A stretch of 64,000 nucleotides of DNA from Oscillospiraceae bacterium (lineage in GTDB: Bacteria; Bacillota; Clostridia; Oscillospirales; Ruminococcaceae), in contig JAJQDP010000014.1 of the NCBI GenBank assembly GCA_021202155.1, positions 1 through 64,000 of the forward strand, in the 5' to 3' direction. Both the position numbers and the translations under genes were made by a program. Shown in pieces: positions 17,495 through 25,374 of this stretch; the stretch's first letter is position 1, and each line of letters starts with the position of its first letter. The notes beneath the pieces were generated by a model. It was not told the origin of the DNA. It saw only the letters and a list, made by a program, of their open reading frames with translations, and did no database searches.

Positions 17495-18637
17495 TCAAGT
17501 ACCATCTCTCAGAATATCTAAATAAGCTTTGTATGAAAAAGTTCGATTTCTCCTTGCCTCTGATGTACTTTCGAGAATTCCCAGTTCAATAAAACGCCTG
17601 ATAATTCCGGAAACCGCTCCATATGAAAGTCCAAGGCTCTCAGCTGTCTTTGTAATTTCTATAATGGGATTCGCCTCGATATACTCAAACAAAAGCAAGG
17701 CGTTTTTTGAAGCCCTTCCCATCTTGGAAATTCTATTAACATTAACATTATGCAATTCTGACAGCTTTTCTATAGTTGAAACTGCATCTTCTGATGATTC
17801 CAAGACAGCCTGAAGGAAGAACTTAATCCATTGCTCATAATTCCCACTTGTGCGAACCTCGGTCATTCGATCGTAGTATTCGACACGATTCTTCTTCAAA
17901 AAGTAGGAGATATACAAAGCAGGAGTTGTGAGCAATCCTTTTTCCATCAAAAACAGTGTTATAAGAAGTCTTCCTACTCTCCCATTGCCGTCCAAGAACG
18001 GATGTATTGTTTCAAACTGATAATGAATCAACGCCGCGCGAACCAGTACATCAGTATCATCATCGGCATTTATATATTTCTCCAAATCCGACATTGCCTC
18101 AATCATATCATCCGGCATCGGCGGAATGTAGCGAGCATTTTTAAGAGTACTACCCTGCCCTCCTATCCAATTCTGAGATGTTCTGAACTCACCGGGGCTT
18201 CTTTCCTGACCTCTGACTCCTTCCATCAGAACAGAATGGGTTTCTTTTATAAGACGATTACAAAGTGGCAGGACTTTGAGCCTGTTGAGTGCAAACTCGG
18301 TCGCTTTGATATAGTTGACAACGTCCTTGACATCCCTGTTTTTGTTGGCATCTATGGTTGGATCCAAAACATCATCAAGTGTTGCTTGTGTTCCCTCAAT
18401 CTGTGAAGACATCAAAGCCTCCTTGCGGACATACATTGACACGAACAAATTAACGTTCGGGATGTGCGTAGAAACACTCTCTAAAACCGCAAGTGACTTA
18501 TTAGCTTTTACGAGTACATTTACTATGTCCTCAGATAATTCCACTGGAGGTTCAGGCGGCAGAGGCGCGGGAACAAAAGACTTGTAAGCCATCTCACCAG
18601 AAAGATTCGTTTTAAAATACCCTGATCGGTTTCCCAT
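17495..18637 (-). CDS. Fic-domain protein with C-terminal winged helix
   Basis: 380 residues, GAGGAGAAACGATT before the ATG. The Fic core has the full motif HPFLDGNGRVGR (histidine near 212), so it should be able to transfer AMP or a related group. An inhibitory helix SSQIEGT (near 77-83) matches the [S/T]xxxE[G/N] rule of the class with a built-in N-terminal antitoxin helix. A C-terminal winged helix (ITKTAESLGLSYGAVSGIIR) could bind DNA. It is preceded by a symmetric array of operator-like repeats, which suggests self-regulation. The gene is richer in A and T than its neighbours, a hint of transfer. Target unknown. Confidence 0.9.
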   Translation of the reverse strand: MGNRSGYFKTNLSGEMAYKSFVPAPLPPEPPVELSEDIVNVLVKANKSLAVLESVSTHIPNVNLFVSMYVRKEALMSSQIEGTQATLDDVLDPTIDANKNRDVKDVVNYIKATEFALNRLKVLPLCNRLIKETHSVLMEGVRGQERSPGEFRTSQNWIGGQGSTLKNARYIPPMPDDMIEAMSDLEKYINADDDTDVLVRAALIHYQFETIHPFLDGNGRVGRLLITLFLMEKGLLTTPALYISYFLKKNRVEYYDRMTEVRTSGNYEQWIKFFLQAVLESSEDAVSTIEKLSELHNVNVNRISKMGRASKNALLLFEYIEANPIIEITKTAESLGLSYGAVSGIIRRFIELGILESTSEARRNRTFSYKAYLDILRDGT

Positions 18638-18654
18638 AATCGTTTCTCCTCTTC

Positions 18655-18801
18655 AAAATGAAATAACACGTATAGTATACATCTCTTATTTCATTTTGTC
18701 AAGCTAAAATGAAATAAGAAATCCAAAACGCACTCCTTATTTCATTTTAAGTGTCAAAAAACGAGATAGTATAAGTAAAAAAGCTCATCTTATTTTATTT
18801 T
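18655..18801 (-). promoter_or_regulatory. Fic promoter with paired AAAATGAAATAA operators
   Basis: On the minus strand TTGACA (18697-18702) and TATACT (18674-18679) are spaced 17 bases. Around them lie four exact copies of a 12-mer: forward 18655-18666, reverse 18686-18697, forward 18706-18717, reverse 18737-18748. Each forward/reverse pair has a 19-base gap, so there are two identical 43-base palindromic sites; a degenerate fifth copy lies at 18790-18801. One copy covers the -35/-10 spacer, as expected for repression. Confidence 0.85.
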
Positions 18802-18821
18802 AAGTTAGCCGTCGCTAATAC

Positions 18822-18882
18822 TTTCCGACGATTGGCGAAAAATTTTTCCGACGATTGGCAGGATTTTATTCCGACGATTGGC
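18822..18882. repeat. TTCCGACGATTGGC direct repeats, 23-bp period
   Basis: Three copies of a TTCCGACGATTGGC core at exact 23-base intervals, with variable A/T-rich spacers. A short minus-strand coding tail ends inside the array (next entry). Repeated sites at the end of a gene recall insertion-sequence termini; this is inference. Confidence 0.6.
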
Positions 18883-18946
18883 GTTTAAGGTAGTCGTTAT
18901 AGTACCAATCAAGGAACTCCTCGTGCATTTCCTTGTTTTTCAGTAG
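18869..18946 (-). pseudogene. Coding tail of an unidentified gene, possibly a mobile-element remnant
   Basis: An open stretch reading LLKNKEMHEEFLDWYYNDYL then KRQSSE-stop, whose last codons run into the 23-base repeats. Nothing upstream continues the frame (a TGA precedes it). It may be the 3' end of a lost transposase or accessory gene. No homology is claimed. The remainder of 18947-19101 holds only the promoter of the next gene. Confidence 0.3.
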
Positions 18947-19028
18947 TCATCCTCTATCATATGACTGTCTTAATTATAGCTGACGGGGTGGAGAAGTTCC
19001 AATGGACGGTCGCAATTTCATCTTGCAC

Positions 19029-19057
19029 TTGCGTTTTCGGCACGGGTATGCTATAAT
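19029..19057 (+). promoter_or_regulatory. Promoter of the MNT gene
   Basis: TTGCGT (19029-19034), a 17-base spacer and TATAAT (19052-19057) with an upstream TATG extension. It lies 45 bases before the start codon. Confidence 0.7.
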
Positions 19058-19101
19058 CTAATTAAGAAAGACTTTTAAACAGCAATAAAGGCGGTGATGA
19101 T

Positions 19102-19443
19102 ATGTGTTCAAGGCATGATTTGGATATTATTCTCGAAGAAGTCGCGAAATCTTATCGCAAAACTTACGGCGATAATATCACAAAAATTCTTCTTTATGGC
19201 TCCTATGCACGGGGAGACTATCACGAATACTCGGATATTGACATTGTGGCTATCGTAAAAGGCGACCGAGCCGAGCTTCAGCGTGAGCTAAAAAAGGTAT
19301 GTGATGTTTCTAACGACCTGGGTCTTGAATACGAAATAATCGTCTCGCCGACCGTGATTCCGTATGATGAATTCGAGAAAATGAAGCGCGTTCTTCCCTA
19401 CTACAGGAATATAGAAAACGAAGGGATTGTTGTTAATGGATGA
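19102..19443 (+). CDS. MNT-type minimal nucleotidyltransferase (orphan antitoxin-like)
   Basis: 113 residues. GSYARGDYHEYSDIDI (near residues 33-48) is the GSxxxG...DxD signature of minimal nucleotidyltransferases, which usually pair with a HEPN protein in toxin-antitoxin modules. The partner normally overlaps the end of the MNT gene, and here an ATG does overlap it (19436), but its frame stops after five codons. The enzyme therefore looks like a lone survivor of a broken pair. Ribosome site AAAGGCGGTGAT. Confidence 0.85.
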   Translation: MCSRHDLDIILEEVAKSYRKTYGDNITKILLYGSYARGDYHEYSDIDIVAIVKGDRAELQRELKKVCDVSNDLGLEYEIIVSPTVIPYDEFEKMKRVLPYYRNIENEGIVVNG

Positions 19444-19453
19444 TGAACTTTGA
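19436..19453 (+). pseudogene. HEPN partner remnant (five codons)
   Basis: ATG GAT GAT GAA CTT TGA overlaps the MNT stop by eight bases, the typical coupling of MNT/HEPN pairs. After MDDEL the frame ends and no HEPN motif (RxxxxH) is found downstream, so the rest of the gene appears deleted. Confidence 0.5.
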
Positions 19454-19519
19454 CTCCGTTTTTTTATTGTAACAACATCACCGCAGAATCCTATATACAA
19501 AAAATGACACAAGCATTTT

Positions 19520-19553
19520 TCAGCTCCGGCGGTTCTATGTCGGGGCTGATTTT
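19520..19553 (+). terminator. Terminator downstream of the MNT gene
   Basis: Stem CAGC.CCG / CGG.GCTG followed by ATTTTT. It lies between the broken MNT/HEPN locus and the spore protein gene. Confidence 0.6.
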
Positions 19554-19694
19554 TCAAATAAAAATTACCACTAATAACGCTGGTTTCGGCGCAAATAATA
19601 TCCTTGCAAGCGAGAATTAAGTTTTTGTTTGTAAGAACTGCACCGGGCGGGAGAATACTTCCGGCTGAGGTGCACATGGAAAAGGAGATATAAT

Positions 19695-19883
19695 ATGAAG
19701 GGTATTACAAGCGACCAGGGCAGACAGACTCTTGAGAAGTTCAAGATTGAGGCTGCAAACGAGGTCGGAGTTAATCTTAAGAACGGTTACAACGGTGACC
19801 TTACCTCCCGTGAGGCTGGTTCAGTCGGCGGACAGATGGTCAAAAAGATGATCGACGCCTACAAGACCGGCTCTGTAAAGTAA
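19695..19883 (+). CDS. Alpha/beta-type small acid-soluble spore protein
   Basis: 62 residues. Carries both family signatures: EAANEVGVNLKNGYNGDLTS and GSVGGQMVKKMI. These proteins coat and protect DNA in dormant spores and are cut by the germination protease in the first motif. AAAAGGAGATATA precedes the ATG. A hairpin with TGCACC/GGTGCA arms at 19638-19675 lies in the leader. The gene implies that the organism can sporulate; a forespore promoter could not be assigned with confidence. Confidence 0.93.
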   Translation: MKGITSDQGRQTLEKFKIEAANEVGVNLKNGYNGDLTSREAGSVGGQMVKKMIDAYKTGSVK

Positions 19884-19934
19884 CCAAAGCTTTTAAAGCT
19901 TTATCTTTTACGGAAGCATTGATAGCTCTCTAAC

Positions 19935-19975
19935 ACCGGCTGTCGCGGAGTAAAATCTGCGGCAGTCGGTTTTTA
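19935..19975 (+). terminator. Terminator of the spore protein gene
   Basis: Stem ACCGGCTGTCGC / GCGGCAGTCGGT with a 12-base loop and TTTTT. Confidence 0.8.
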
Positions 19976-20106
19976 GGTCGAAAAATATCGCAATATCTCA
20001 AAAAACGTCTTTATTTTTTGCGGGAAATGTGCTATCATATACATAAGCCATATTGCAACTTGTTCCGGACGCCCACGTGTATTCGGATCGGAAAGGACGG
20101 CACTAC

Positions 20107-21270
20107 ATGAAAAAAGGAAAAAGGATTGATTATCTGACATTCAAAAAGAAAGCTTCAAGGATCAGATTCGGCAATTTAGCCCTTGTTTTAGCTATTCTTC
20201 TCATTATCATTGCGATTATCTGCGCCTCCTGCTCTGCTGTGAAGAAGAGCGGCGATAAGAATGACGACACCACCGACCCCGATGTGAGCGGCGCGACGAC
20301 CGATTCATTAGACGGCTACGTTGAAGAAGACCCCGAGGTGAGCACGACCTCCGACCCGACTCAGCAGAGTTCCTATCTCTTCACATCTGTGACGGTGACA
20401 TCTGACGATTTGGGTTCAGGGACATTAGTACTCGTCAACAACAACATCGCACTTCTGAACGAAGTCAACGAAGACGACCTGGTAGTCGTGAGAGAATACA
20501 AGAACAGCGCGTACTGGGTCAGCGACTATAGCGTTATGGTTCTGCCCGACACTATGGAAGCTCTGAATGAGATGCTCTTGGGATTCTACTACGCAACAGG
20601 AAACGACAATGTCATGGTTCGTTCCGGATACCGCTCATTCAGCTACCAGCAGGAGCTTTACGAAGACGAGCTTGCATCCACCGGCGAGGATTCCTCGACC
20701 CTTGTTGCTAAGGCAGGGTATAGCGAGCACCACACCGGATATGCCATCGACTTCACCACCTACAACGGAAGCTCCTATAGCGACTTTGACGGCGAGGGAG
20801 ATTACGAGTGGATAATGGAGAACTGCTACAAGTACGGTTTCGTCAACCGCTACCCAGAGGGCAAGGAGTCCATCACCCTTATTGACAACGAGCCCTGGCA
20901 CTTCAGATACGTCGGAATTCCACATGCGCAGGTCATGTATGAGTACGACATGTGCCTTGAGGAATATATCTCGTACATCAAGAACTATACTATTGATACG
21001 GGCTTCTTCCTCATCAACGCAGACGACGGTGCGCAGTACATCATCTATTATGTTCCGATGTCCTCTTCCGACACGACAACCATCTATGTTCCTCTCATGG
21101 ACGACGGCGAGACGGTTTATCCTTATGAGATCTCCGGAAACAATGTCGACGGCTTCATCGTCACCGTAACCCTCCAGGAGGGAACGGGAATTGCTTCCTC
21201 AAGCACCACAGAGGATGAGACGACTACCGACGAAACTGAAGAGTCTGAAAGCACAGAAGAAGCGGAATAG
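20107..21270 (+). CDS. VanY/M15-type D-alanyl-D-alanine carboxypeptidase, membrane-anchored
   Basis: 387 residues from the ATG at 20107, with GAAAGGA upstream. One N-terminal membrane helix (LALVLAILLIIIAIICAS, about 32-52) anchors it with the enzyme outside. A Thr/Asp-rich linker follows, then the M15B zinc peptidase domain: RSGYRSFSYQQELYE, AGYSEHHTGYAIDF (zinc His and Asp near 206-214) and EPWHFRYVG (zinc His near 265). It would trim the terminal D-Ala from peptidoglycan stems. A C-terminal region with an acidic Thr/Glu tail follows. No van genes are nearby, so it is cell wall housekeeping rather than resistance. Confidence 0.9.
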   Translation: MKKGKRIDYLTFKKKASRIRFGNLALVLAILLIIIAIICASCSAVKKSGDKNDDTTDPDVSGATTDSLDGYVEEDPEVSTTSDPTQQSSYLFTSVTVTSDDLGSGTLVLVNNNIALLNEVNEDDLVVVREYKNSAYWVSDYSVMVLPDTMEALNEMLLGFYYATGNDNVMVRSGYRSFSYQQELYEDELASTGEDSSTLVAKAGYSEHHTGYAIDFTTYNGSSYSDFDGEGDYEWIMENCYKYGFVNRYPEGKESITLIDNEPWHFRYVGIPHAQVMYEYDMCLEEYISYIKNYTIDTGFFLINADDGAQYIIYYVPMSSSDTTTIYVPLMDDGETVYPYEISGNNVDGFIVTVTLQEGTGIASSSTTEDETTTDETEESESTEEAE

Positions 21271-21274
21271 TATT

Positions 21275-21310
21275 CAATTCGTAATGCGTAATGCGTAATT
21301 CGTAATTATT
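21275..21310. repeat. TAATGCGTAAT-type repeat
   Basis: attcgtaatgcgtaatgcgt followed by aattcgtaatt, between the VanY-like and Mrp genes. Same family as 16279-16312. Confidence 0.7.
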
Positions 21311-21381
21311 GTTAAGGAACATCTTTAAGTGAGATTCCCAGCAGTAAATCATAAAACAATATCAATCGGAGGTAATTTATA

Positions 21382-22215
21382 ATGGCGGAATGCAGTCACG
21401 ATTGCTCGTCCTGCTCTCAGAACTGTTCGGGGAGAACGGCTCCGCAGGACATGCACGTTTCGGCTAACGAATTCTCAAACATAAAAAAAGTAATCGGAGT
21501 TGTAAGCGGCAAGGGCGGCGTCGGAAAATCTCTCGTCACATCGCTACTGGCATCCGAGTCGCAGAAGCGCGGAAATAAAACAGCTATACTTGATGCAGAC
21601 ATCACCGGTCCCTCGATTCCAAGGGCTTTCGGAGTGAATGACCAGCTCACCACCGACGGGAAGTACATCAATCCTTCCATTTCAAAATGCGGAATCGAGA
21701 TTGTCTCGACGAATCTTCTTTTGGATGACGAGACTCAGCCGGTTGTATGGAGAGGACCCATCATCGCGGGAGCTGTCAAGCAGTTCTGGAACGAGGTCAA
21801 CTGGGGCGATATAGACTACATGTTCGTAGACATGCCTCCGGGAACGGGAGATGTTCCCCTGACTGTCTTCCAGTCGATAAGGCTTGACGGAATCGTAATC
21901 GTCACATCTCCGCAGGAACTGGTCAGTATGATAGTATCAAAGGCTGTCAATATGGCTGAAATGATGGGAGTGCCGATACTTGGAATCGTCGAGAACATGA
22001 GCTACGTGAAGTGCCCGTGCTGTGGCGAAGAAATTAAAGTCTTCGGTGAAAGCCATACCGGGAAGATTGCCGAGGAGAATCACCTGGGACTTCTTGCAAG
22101 ACTTCCCTTCGACCCGGAAATCTCCACTCTTTGCGACAAGGGTGAGATTGAGAGCTACGAATGCGATGAAGTCAAGGTTGCCGCAGATATGATTTTCAGG
22201 GCAGTTGCGGATTAA
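21382..22215 (+). CDS. Mrp/NBP35-family iron-sulfur carrier ATPase
   Basis: 277 residues with ATCGGAGG before the ATG. N-terminal cysteine cluster CSHDCSSCSQNC, deviant Walker A GKGGVGKS (near 44), DMPPGTGD Walker B region, ENMSY, and a CPCC pair near 210 that would hold a shared Fe-S cluster in the dimer. It helps load iron-sulfur clusters onto apoproteins in the cytoplasm. The extra N-terminal cysteines are usual in anaerobe members. Confidence 0.93.
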   Translation: MAECSHDCSSCSQNCSGRTAPQDMHVSANEFSNIKKVIGVVSGKGGVGKSLVTSLLASESQKRGNKTAILDADITGPSIPRAFGVNDQLTTDGKYINPSISKCGIEIVSTNLLLDDETQPVVWRGPIIAGAVKQFWNEVNWGDIDYMFVDMPPGTGDVPLTVFQSIRLDGIVIVTSPQELVSMIVSKAVNMAEMMGVPILGIVENMSYVKCPCCGEEIKVFGESHTGKIAEENHLGLLARLPFDPEISTLCDKGEIESYECDEVKVAADMIFRAVAD

Positions 22216-22229
22216 TATTGCACACAAAA

Positions 22230-22266
22230 CACCGCCTGGATGTTCTCCAGACGGTGCTTTCTTTAT
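22230..22266 (+). terminator. Terminator after the Mrp gene
   Basis: Stem CACCGCCTGGA / TCCAGACGGTG with a short loop, then CTTTCTTT. Confidence 0.75.
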
Positions 22267-22292
22267 AGGAGCTTTGCAAGTGAAAATCTCGA

Positions 22293-22838
22293 TTATTCCT
22301 GTCCCTCTACGACTACGTCGCCATCCTTCTTCTTTCCAGGGAAGAATGAAACGACGATGTCCAGAACTGCCTGGACGATGAGCGAGATGCCGATTACAAT
22401 CCAGATAGCATCGGATGCGGATACGCTTACAATGACGACAGCGCAGACGAGTGTTACAAGTGCGTCGATGAGTGCAGGCTTCCAGCCGCTGTCCTTGAGT
22501 CTCATGAGGTCGATTGACATGCCGAGCTTTGATACGCCCAAAAGAAGAATGGCGAGTGCTATTACTGTGTCAAATACTCCAACAACCCAGCCGGTCTTGA
22601 TGAGAATGAAGCAACCGATTGCTACCTCCATAAGTCCCTTGGTCATGCCCTGACCGAGAACGCTTCCGACAGGGTCGCTTCTGAAATAGCCGATGAGCGA
22701 AACAACACCCATCACCAAAAGGGCTATTCCGGCGATGATTACTACCGCTCTTGTGAGCGTGTCAGGGCTGATGAGCAGGAAGAGTCCTACTAAAATTTCA
22801 ATAACCGCAAGACCGATTCCAGATAATTTCTGTTTCAT
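22293..22838 (-). CDS. DUF308/HdeD-like membrane protein
   Basis: 181 residues starting at 22838, with GGGAGGATTTTTT upstream. Six hydrophobic segments in three hairpins (for example GLAVIEILVGLFLLI, AVVIIAGIALLVMGVVSLIGY, AIWIVIGISLIVQAVLDIVV), a layout typical of DUF308 proteins related to HdeD. It ends in a KKKDGD cytoplasmic tail. Function is unknown. It is divergent from a TetR gene with overlapping promoters, so it is probably that regulator's target. Confidence 0.8.
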   Translation of the reverse strand: MKQKLSGIGLAVIEILVGLFLLISPDTLTRAVVIIAGIALLVMGVVSLIGYFRSDPVGSVLGQGMTKGLMEVAIGCFILIKTGWVVGVFDTVIALAILLLGVSKLGMSIDLMRLKDSGWKPALIDALVTLVCAVVIVSVSASDAIWIVIGISLIVQAVLDIVVSFFPGKKKDGDVVVEGQE

Positions 22839-22881
22839 AAAAAATCCTCCCGTATTTTGAGATTTGTCCAAAGGAAATCTG

Positions 22882-22957
22882 TTGACTTTTCCTTTTGACA
22901 CAAGTATAATATACATGTGTTGATTTTGCAAGGGACAGATTCATGTGATTTGTCCCA
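22882..22957. promoter_or_regulatory. Overlapping divergent promoters and inverted repeat
   Basis: Plus strand (tetR): TTGACT 22882-22887, 17-base spacer, TATAAT 22905-22910. Minus strand (DUF308 gene): TTGCAA 22927-22932, 18-base spacer, TATACT 22903-22908. The two -10 boxes overlap. An inverted repeat GGGACA...TGTCCC at 22933-22957 just beyond the minus -35 is a candidate TetR operator. Confidence 0.65.
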
Positions 22958-23037
22958 AAACCAACAATTCAGAAGCAATCAGTTTTAAATATAGACACTT
23001 TTGATAAAGTGACCATTTTCAAGAAAGCGAGGGTAAA

Positions 23038-23607
23038 ATGACCTACAAAACAAACAAAGGAAACCGCCGTGTATTGGTTACAAAGAAACTGATAAGTGAG
23101 GCTCTTTTAAAGCTTCTTGAGACAAGGAGCATCGAGAAGATAACCATAACAGAGCTTTGCGAGACGGCGCATGTCAATCGTTCTACATTCTATCACCACT
23201 ACACCAGCCAATATGACGTTCTCACCGAGATTGAAGACGAAAAGGTTGAGGACATCAAGGCGATGCTCGACAAGATTGACCCAAAAAGAAGCTTTACCAT
23301 CCGTGAGCAGGTAGAGGCTATCTGCGTTTATCTCAAGGAAAACAAGTCGGCATTCCTTCTGTTCATGAACAGTAAGTACATCCTTAAGGACTTCTCGGAG
23401 AAGATGTTTGACATAACCATGAAGAAGGGCTTCTCGGAGGATCGCGCTCCCAAGGAGCTCTCGGATGAGCAGAAAAAGCTTTGGGAGAGCTTCTATCAGG
23501 GCGGACTATACTATCTGATATACTCATGGCTTTCCGGAAGCTCCCAGGCATCACCTGCCGAGGCTGCAGACCTTATCTGTGCATTCATTCCGGCAATTAA
23601 TAAATAA
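23038..23607 (+). CDS. TetR-family transcriptional regulator
   Basis: 189 residues. The N-terminal helix-turn-helix is clear: ITITELCETAHVNRSTFYHHYTS. The C-terminal part (EQVEAICVYLKENKSAFLLF, FYQGGLYYLIYSWLSG) resembles the DhaS-like TetR subgroup, whose ligand is often unknown. It lies divergent from the DUF308 gene across a shared promoter region, so it probably controls that gene and itself. Confidence 0.88.
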   Translation: MTYKTNKGNRRVLVTKKLISEALLKLLETRSIEKITITELCETAHVNRSTFYHHYTSQYDVLTEIEDEKVEDIKAMLDKIDPKRSFTIREQVEAICVYLKENKSAFLLFMNSKYILKDFSEKMFDITMKKGFSEDRAPKELSDEQKKLWESFYQGGLYYLIYSWLSGSSQASPAEAADLICAFIPAINK

Positions 23608-23612
23608 AAAGC

Positions 23613-23645
23613 TCCCGGCTCAAGATAACTTGGGTCGGGATTTTT
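23613..23645. terminator. Bidirectional terminator
   Basis: Stem TCCCGGCTCAAG / CTTGGGTCGGGA with an ATAA loop, AAAAA on the left and TTTTT on the right. Serves tetR (plus) and dapB (minus). Confidence 0.85.
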
Positions 23646-23651
23646 CAGGTA

Positions 23652-24416
23652 TCAGTTATTTGAGGCTTCTATCAGGTCCTGCATGGAATAGAGTCCTGCA
23701 GGCTTTCCGGAGATGAACACCGCGGCGTTGACCGCCCCTACCGCAAAGACCTCTTTTGAAGCGGCAGAGTGGGAAAGGGTTATGACCTCGTCGCGACCGG
23801 CGAAGATTATCTCATGCTCGCCGACTATCGTTCCGCCTCTTACCGAATGAATTCCTATCTCGGTCTTGTCGCGCTTTTTTCTTTGACTGTGGCGGTCGTA
23901 TATGTAGTTATATCTCTCGTCTCTTGCCTCGTTGATTGAATCTGCAAGCATCAGAGCCGTTCCGCTCGGAGCGTCAATTTTCTGGTTGTGGTGCTTCTCG
24001 ACGATTTCGATGTCATAGCCGTCGCCCAGAATGGTGGCGGCTTTTTTTGCAAGCGCACTTAAGAGATTGATTCCTATCGACATGTTGGCGGTGAAGAATA
24101 TCGGAACCAGACTTGAAGCCACCCGGATGTCCGCAATGTCCGACTCGCTATAGCCGGTTGTAGCCAGGACGAGTGCCGTGCCGTTAGTCTTGGCATAGTC
24201 AAGGAGTCCCGGAAGTGCCGAAGGGTGGGAAAAGTCGATTATGACGTCCGGCTTGCAGGTGAGATTTCTCACGTCGGTTACCGTCTCAAAGGAAAGCTCA
24301 CCGGAAGTGACCTTATCCACTCCTGCAACAGTCACTATGTCTTCTCTTTTTGAGATTACGTCCGCGACTACCCTGCCCATTTTTCCGAAGCAACCGCTTA
24401 TTACCGCGTTGACCAT
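23652..24416 (-). CDS. dapB: 4-hydroxy-tetrahydrodipicolinate reductase
   Basis: 254 residues, GAGAGGATTGATAAA before ATG. It reduces the DapA product to tetrahydrodipicolinate with NAD(P)H. Marks: GCFGKMGR nucleotide-binding loop, ATTGYSESD, and EKHHNQKIDAPSGTA with the catalytic His/Lys. Third gene of the asd-dapA-dapB operon; its product feeds DapL, encoded in the other lysine operon. Confidence 0.95.
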   Translation of the reverse strand: MVNAVISGCFGKMGRVVADVISKREDIVTVAGVDKVTSGELSFETVTDVRNLTCKPDVIIDFSHPSALPGLLDYAKTNGTALVLATTGYSESDIADIRVASSLVPIFFTANMSIGINLLSALAKKAATILGDGYDIEIVEKHHNQKIDAPSGTALMLADSINEARDERYNYIYDRHSQRKKRDKTEIGIHSVRGGTIVGEHEIIFAGRDEVITLSHSAASKEVFAVGAVNAAVFISGKPAGLYSMQDLIEASNN

Positions 24417-24441
24417 TTTATCAATCCTCTCTTAAAATCTT

Positions 24442-25329
24442 TCAGATAAGCCCATGGCTGAGAAGAATCTGCCTCAGCTTCTCTTTATTCTCGGCTCCCA
24501 TTTCACAAAGAGGAAGCCTGCAACCGCCGACATTCAGCCCCATCATGTTCATTGCCGCCTTGACAGGAATCGGGTTGACCTCGCTGAAAAGCGCGTTTGT
24601 GAGGTCCAAGTATTTGAAGGCAAGCTCGCTCGCCTTGTCGAAGTCCTTATCAAGGCACAACCGGCAGATTTCGTGCGTTATTCCCGGCAGGATATTTGAC
24701 AGAACCGAGATTACTCCCTTGCCGCCGATTGCCATCATGGGGACTGTAATATCGTCGTTACCGCTGTAAAGGGGCATGTCGTCGCCGCACTGGGCGCGAA
24801 TCTCCATCGCAAGAGCCATGTTGCCGCTTGCTTCCTTGGTTCCGACTATCTGAGGGTGCTTTGAGAGCTCCTTATAGGTCGAAATGCTGATGTTGAAGCC
24901 GGTTCTTGACGGGACGTTGTAGACAATTGCCGGAAGCTTGGTTTTCGAGAGAATCCTCTCATAGTGCTTTATGAGACCGCCTTGAGTGCACTTGTTGTAG
25001 TACGGGGTGACTAAGAGGAGTCCGTCAGCACCTGCTTCCTCAGCGGCAGTGGTTGTTCCGATGCAGTATTCTGTGTCATTCGAGCCGGTTGAGCATATCA
25101 CGGGGACTCTGCCGCGAACGGTCTCGACAGCGCACTTCATGAGAGCCCGATGCTCCTCGCCCGAGAGAACAGCGTTCTCACCGGTAGTCCCGACAGCAAC
25201 AATAGCGTCGATTCCGCCGGCTATCTGGAGTTCGATGAGCTCACGGTATTTGTCTAAGTTGATTGAGCCGTCAGGCTTGAACGGCGTGATAATGGCGGTC
25301 GCCGCGCCGGTGAATAGTAGTTGCTTCAT
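24442..25329 (-). CDS. dapA: 4-hydroxy-tetrahydrodipicolinate synthase, copy 2
   Basis: 295 residues from the ATG at 25329, with AGGAG upstream. Same reaction as the copy at 11076: VGTTGENA substrate loop, VYNVPSRTG tyrosine box, the Schiff-base lysine in GTKEASGN and SGNDDITVP. It lies between asd and dapB, so this is the classical set for making tetrahydrodipicolinate; no lysine riboswitch is seen upstream of this operon. Having one copy under riboswitch control and one without may keep diaminopimelate flowing to the cell wall or dipicolinate to spores when lysine is plentiful (inference). Confidence 0.95.
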   Translation of the reverse strand: MKQLLFTGAATAIITPFKPDGSINLDKYRELIELQIAGGIDAIVAVGTTGENAVLSGEEHRALMKCAVETVRGRVPVICSTGSNDTEYCIGTTTAAEEAGADGLLLVTPYYNKCTQGGLIKHYERILSKTKLPAIVYNVPSRTGFNISISTYKELSKHPQIVGTKEASGNMALAMEIRAQCGDDMPLYSGNDDITVPMMAIGGKGVISVLSNILPGITHEICRLCLDKDFDKASELAFKYLDLTNALFSEVNPIPVKAAMNMMGLNVGGCRLPLCEMGAENKEKLRQILLSHGLI

Positions 25330-25374
25330 TGATTGGACTCCTTTCTGAAATTTTTTCAATTGATATCTTCTGCT

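Noticed and set aside
18822-18882. Possible CRISPR array
   Set aside because: Only three 14-base repeats with 9-base spacers and no cas genes; the period is far too short.
20107-21270. Vancomycin resistance gene
   Set aside because: The VanY-like peptidase has no vanHAX or vanRS genes nearby; ordinary cell wall trimming is more likely.
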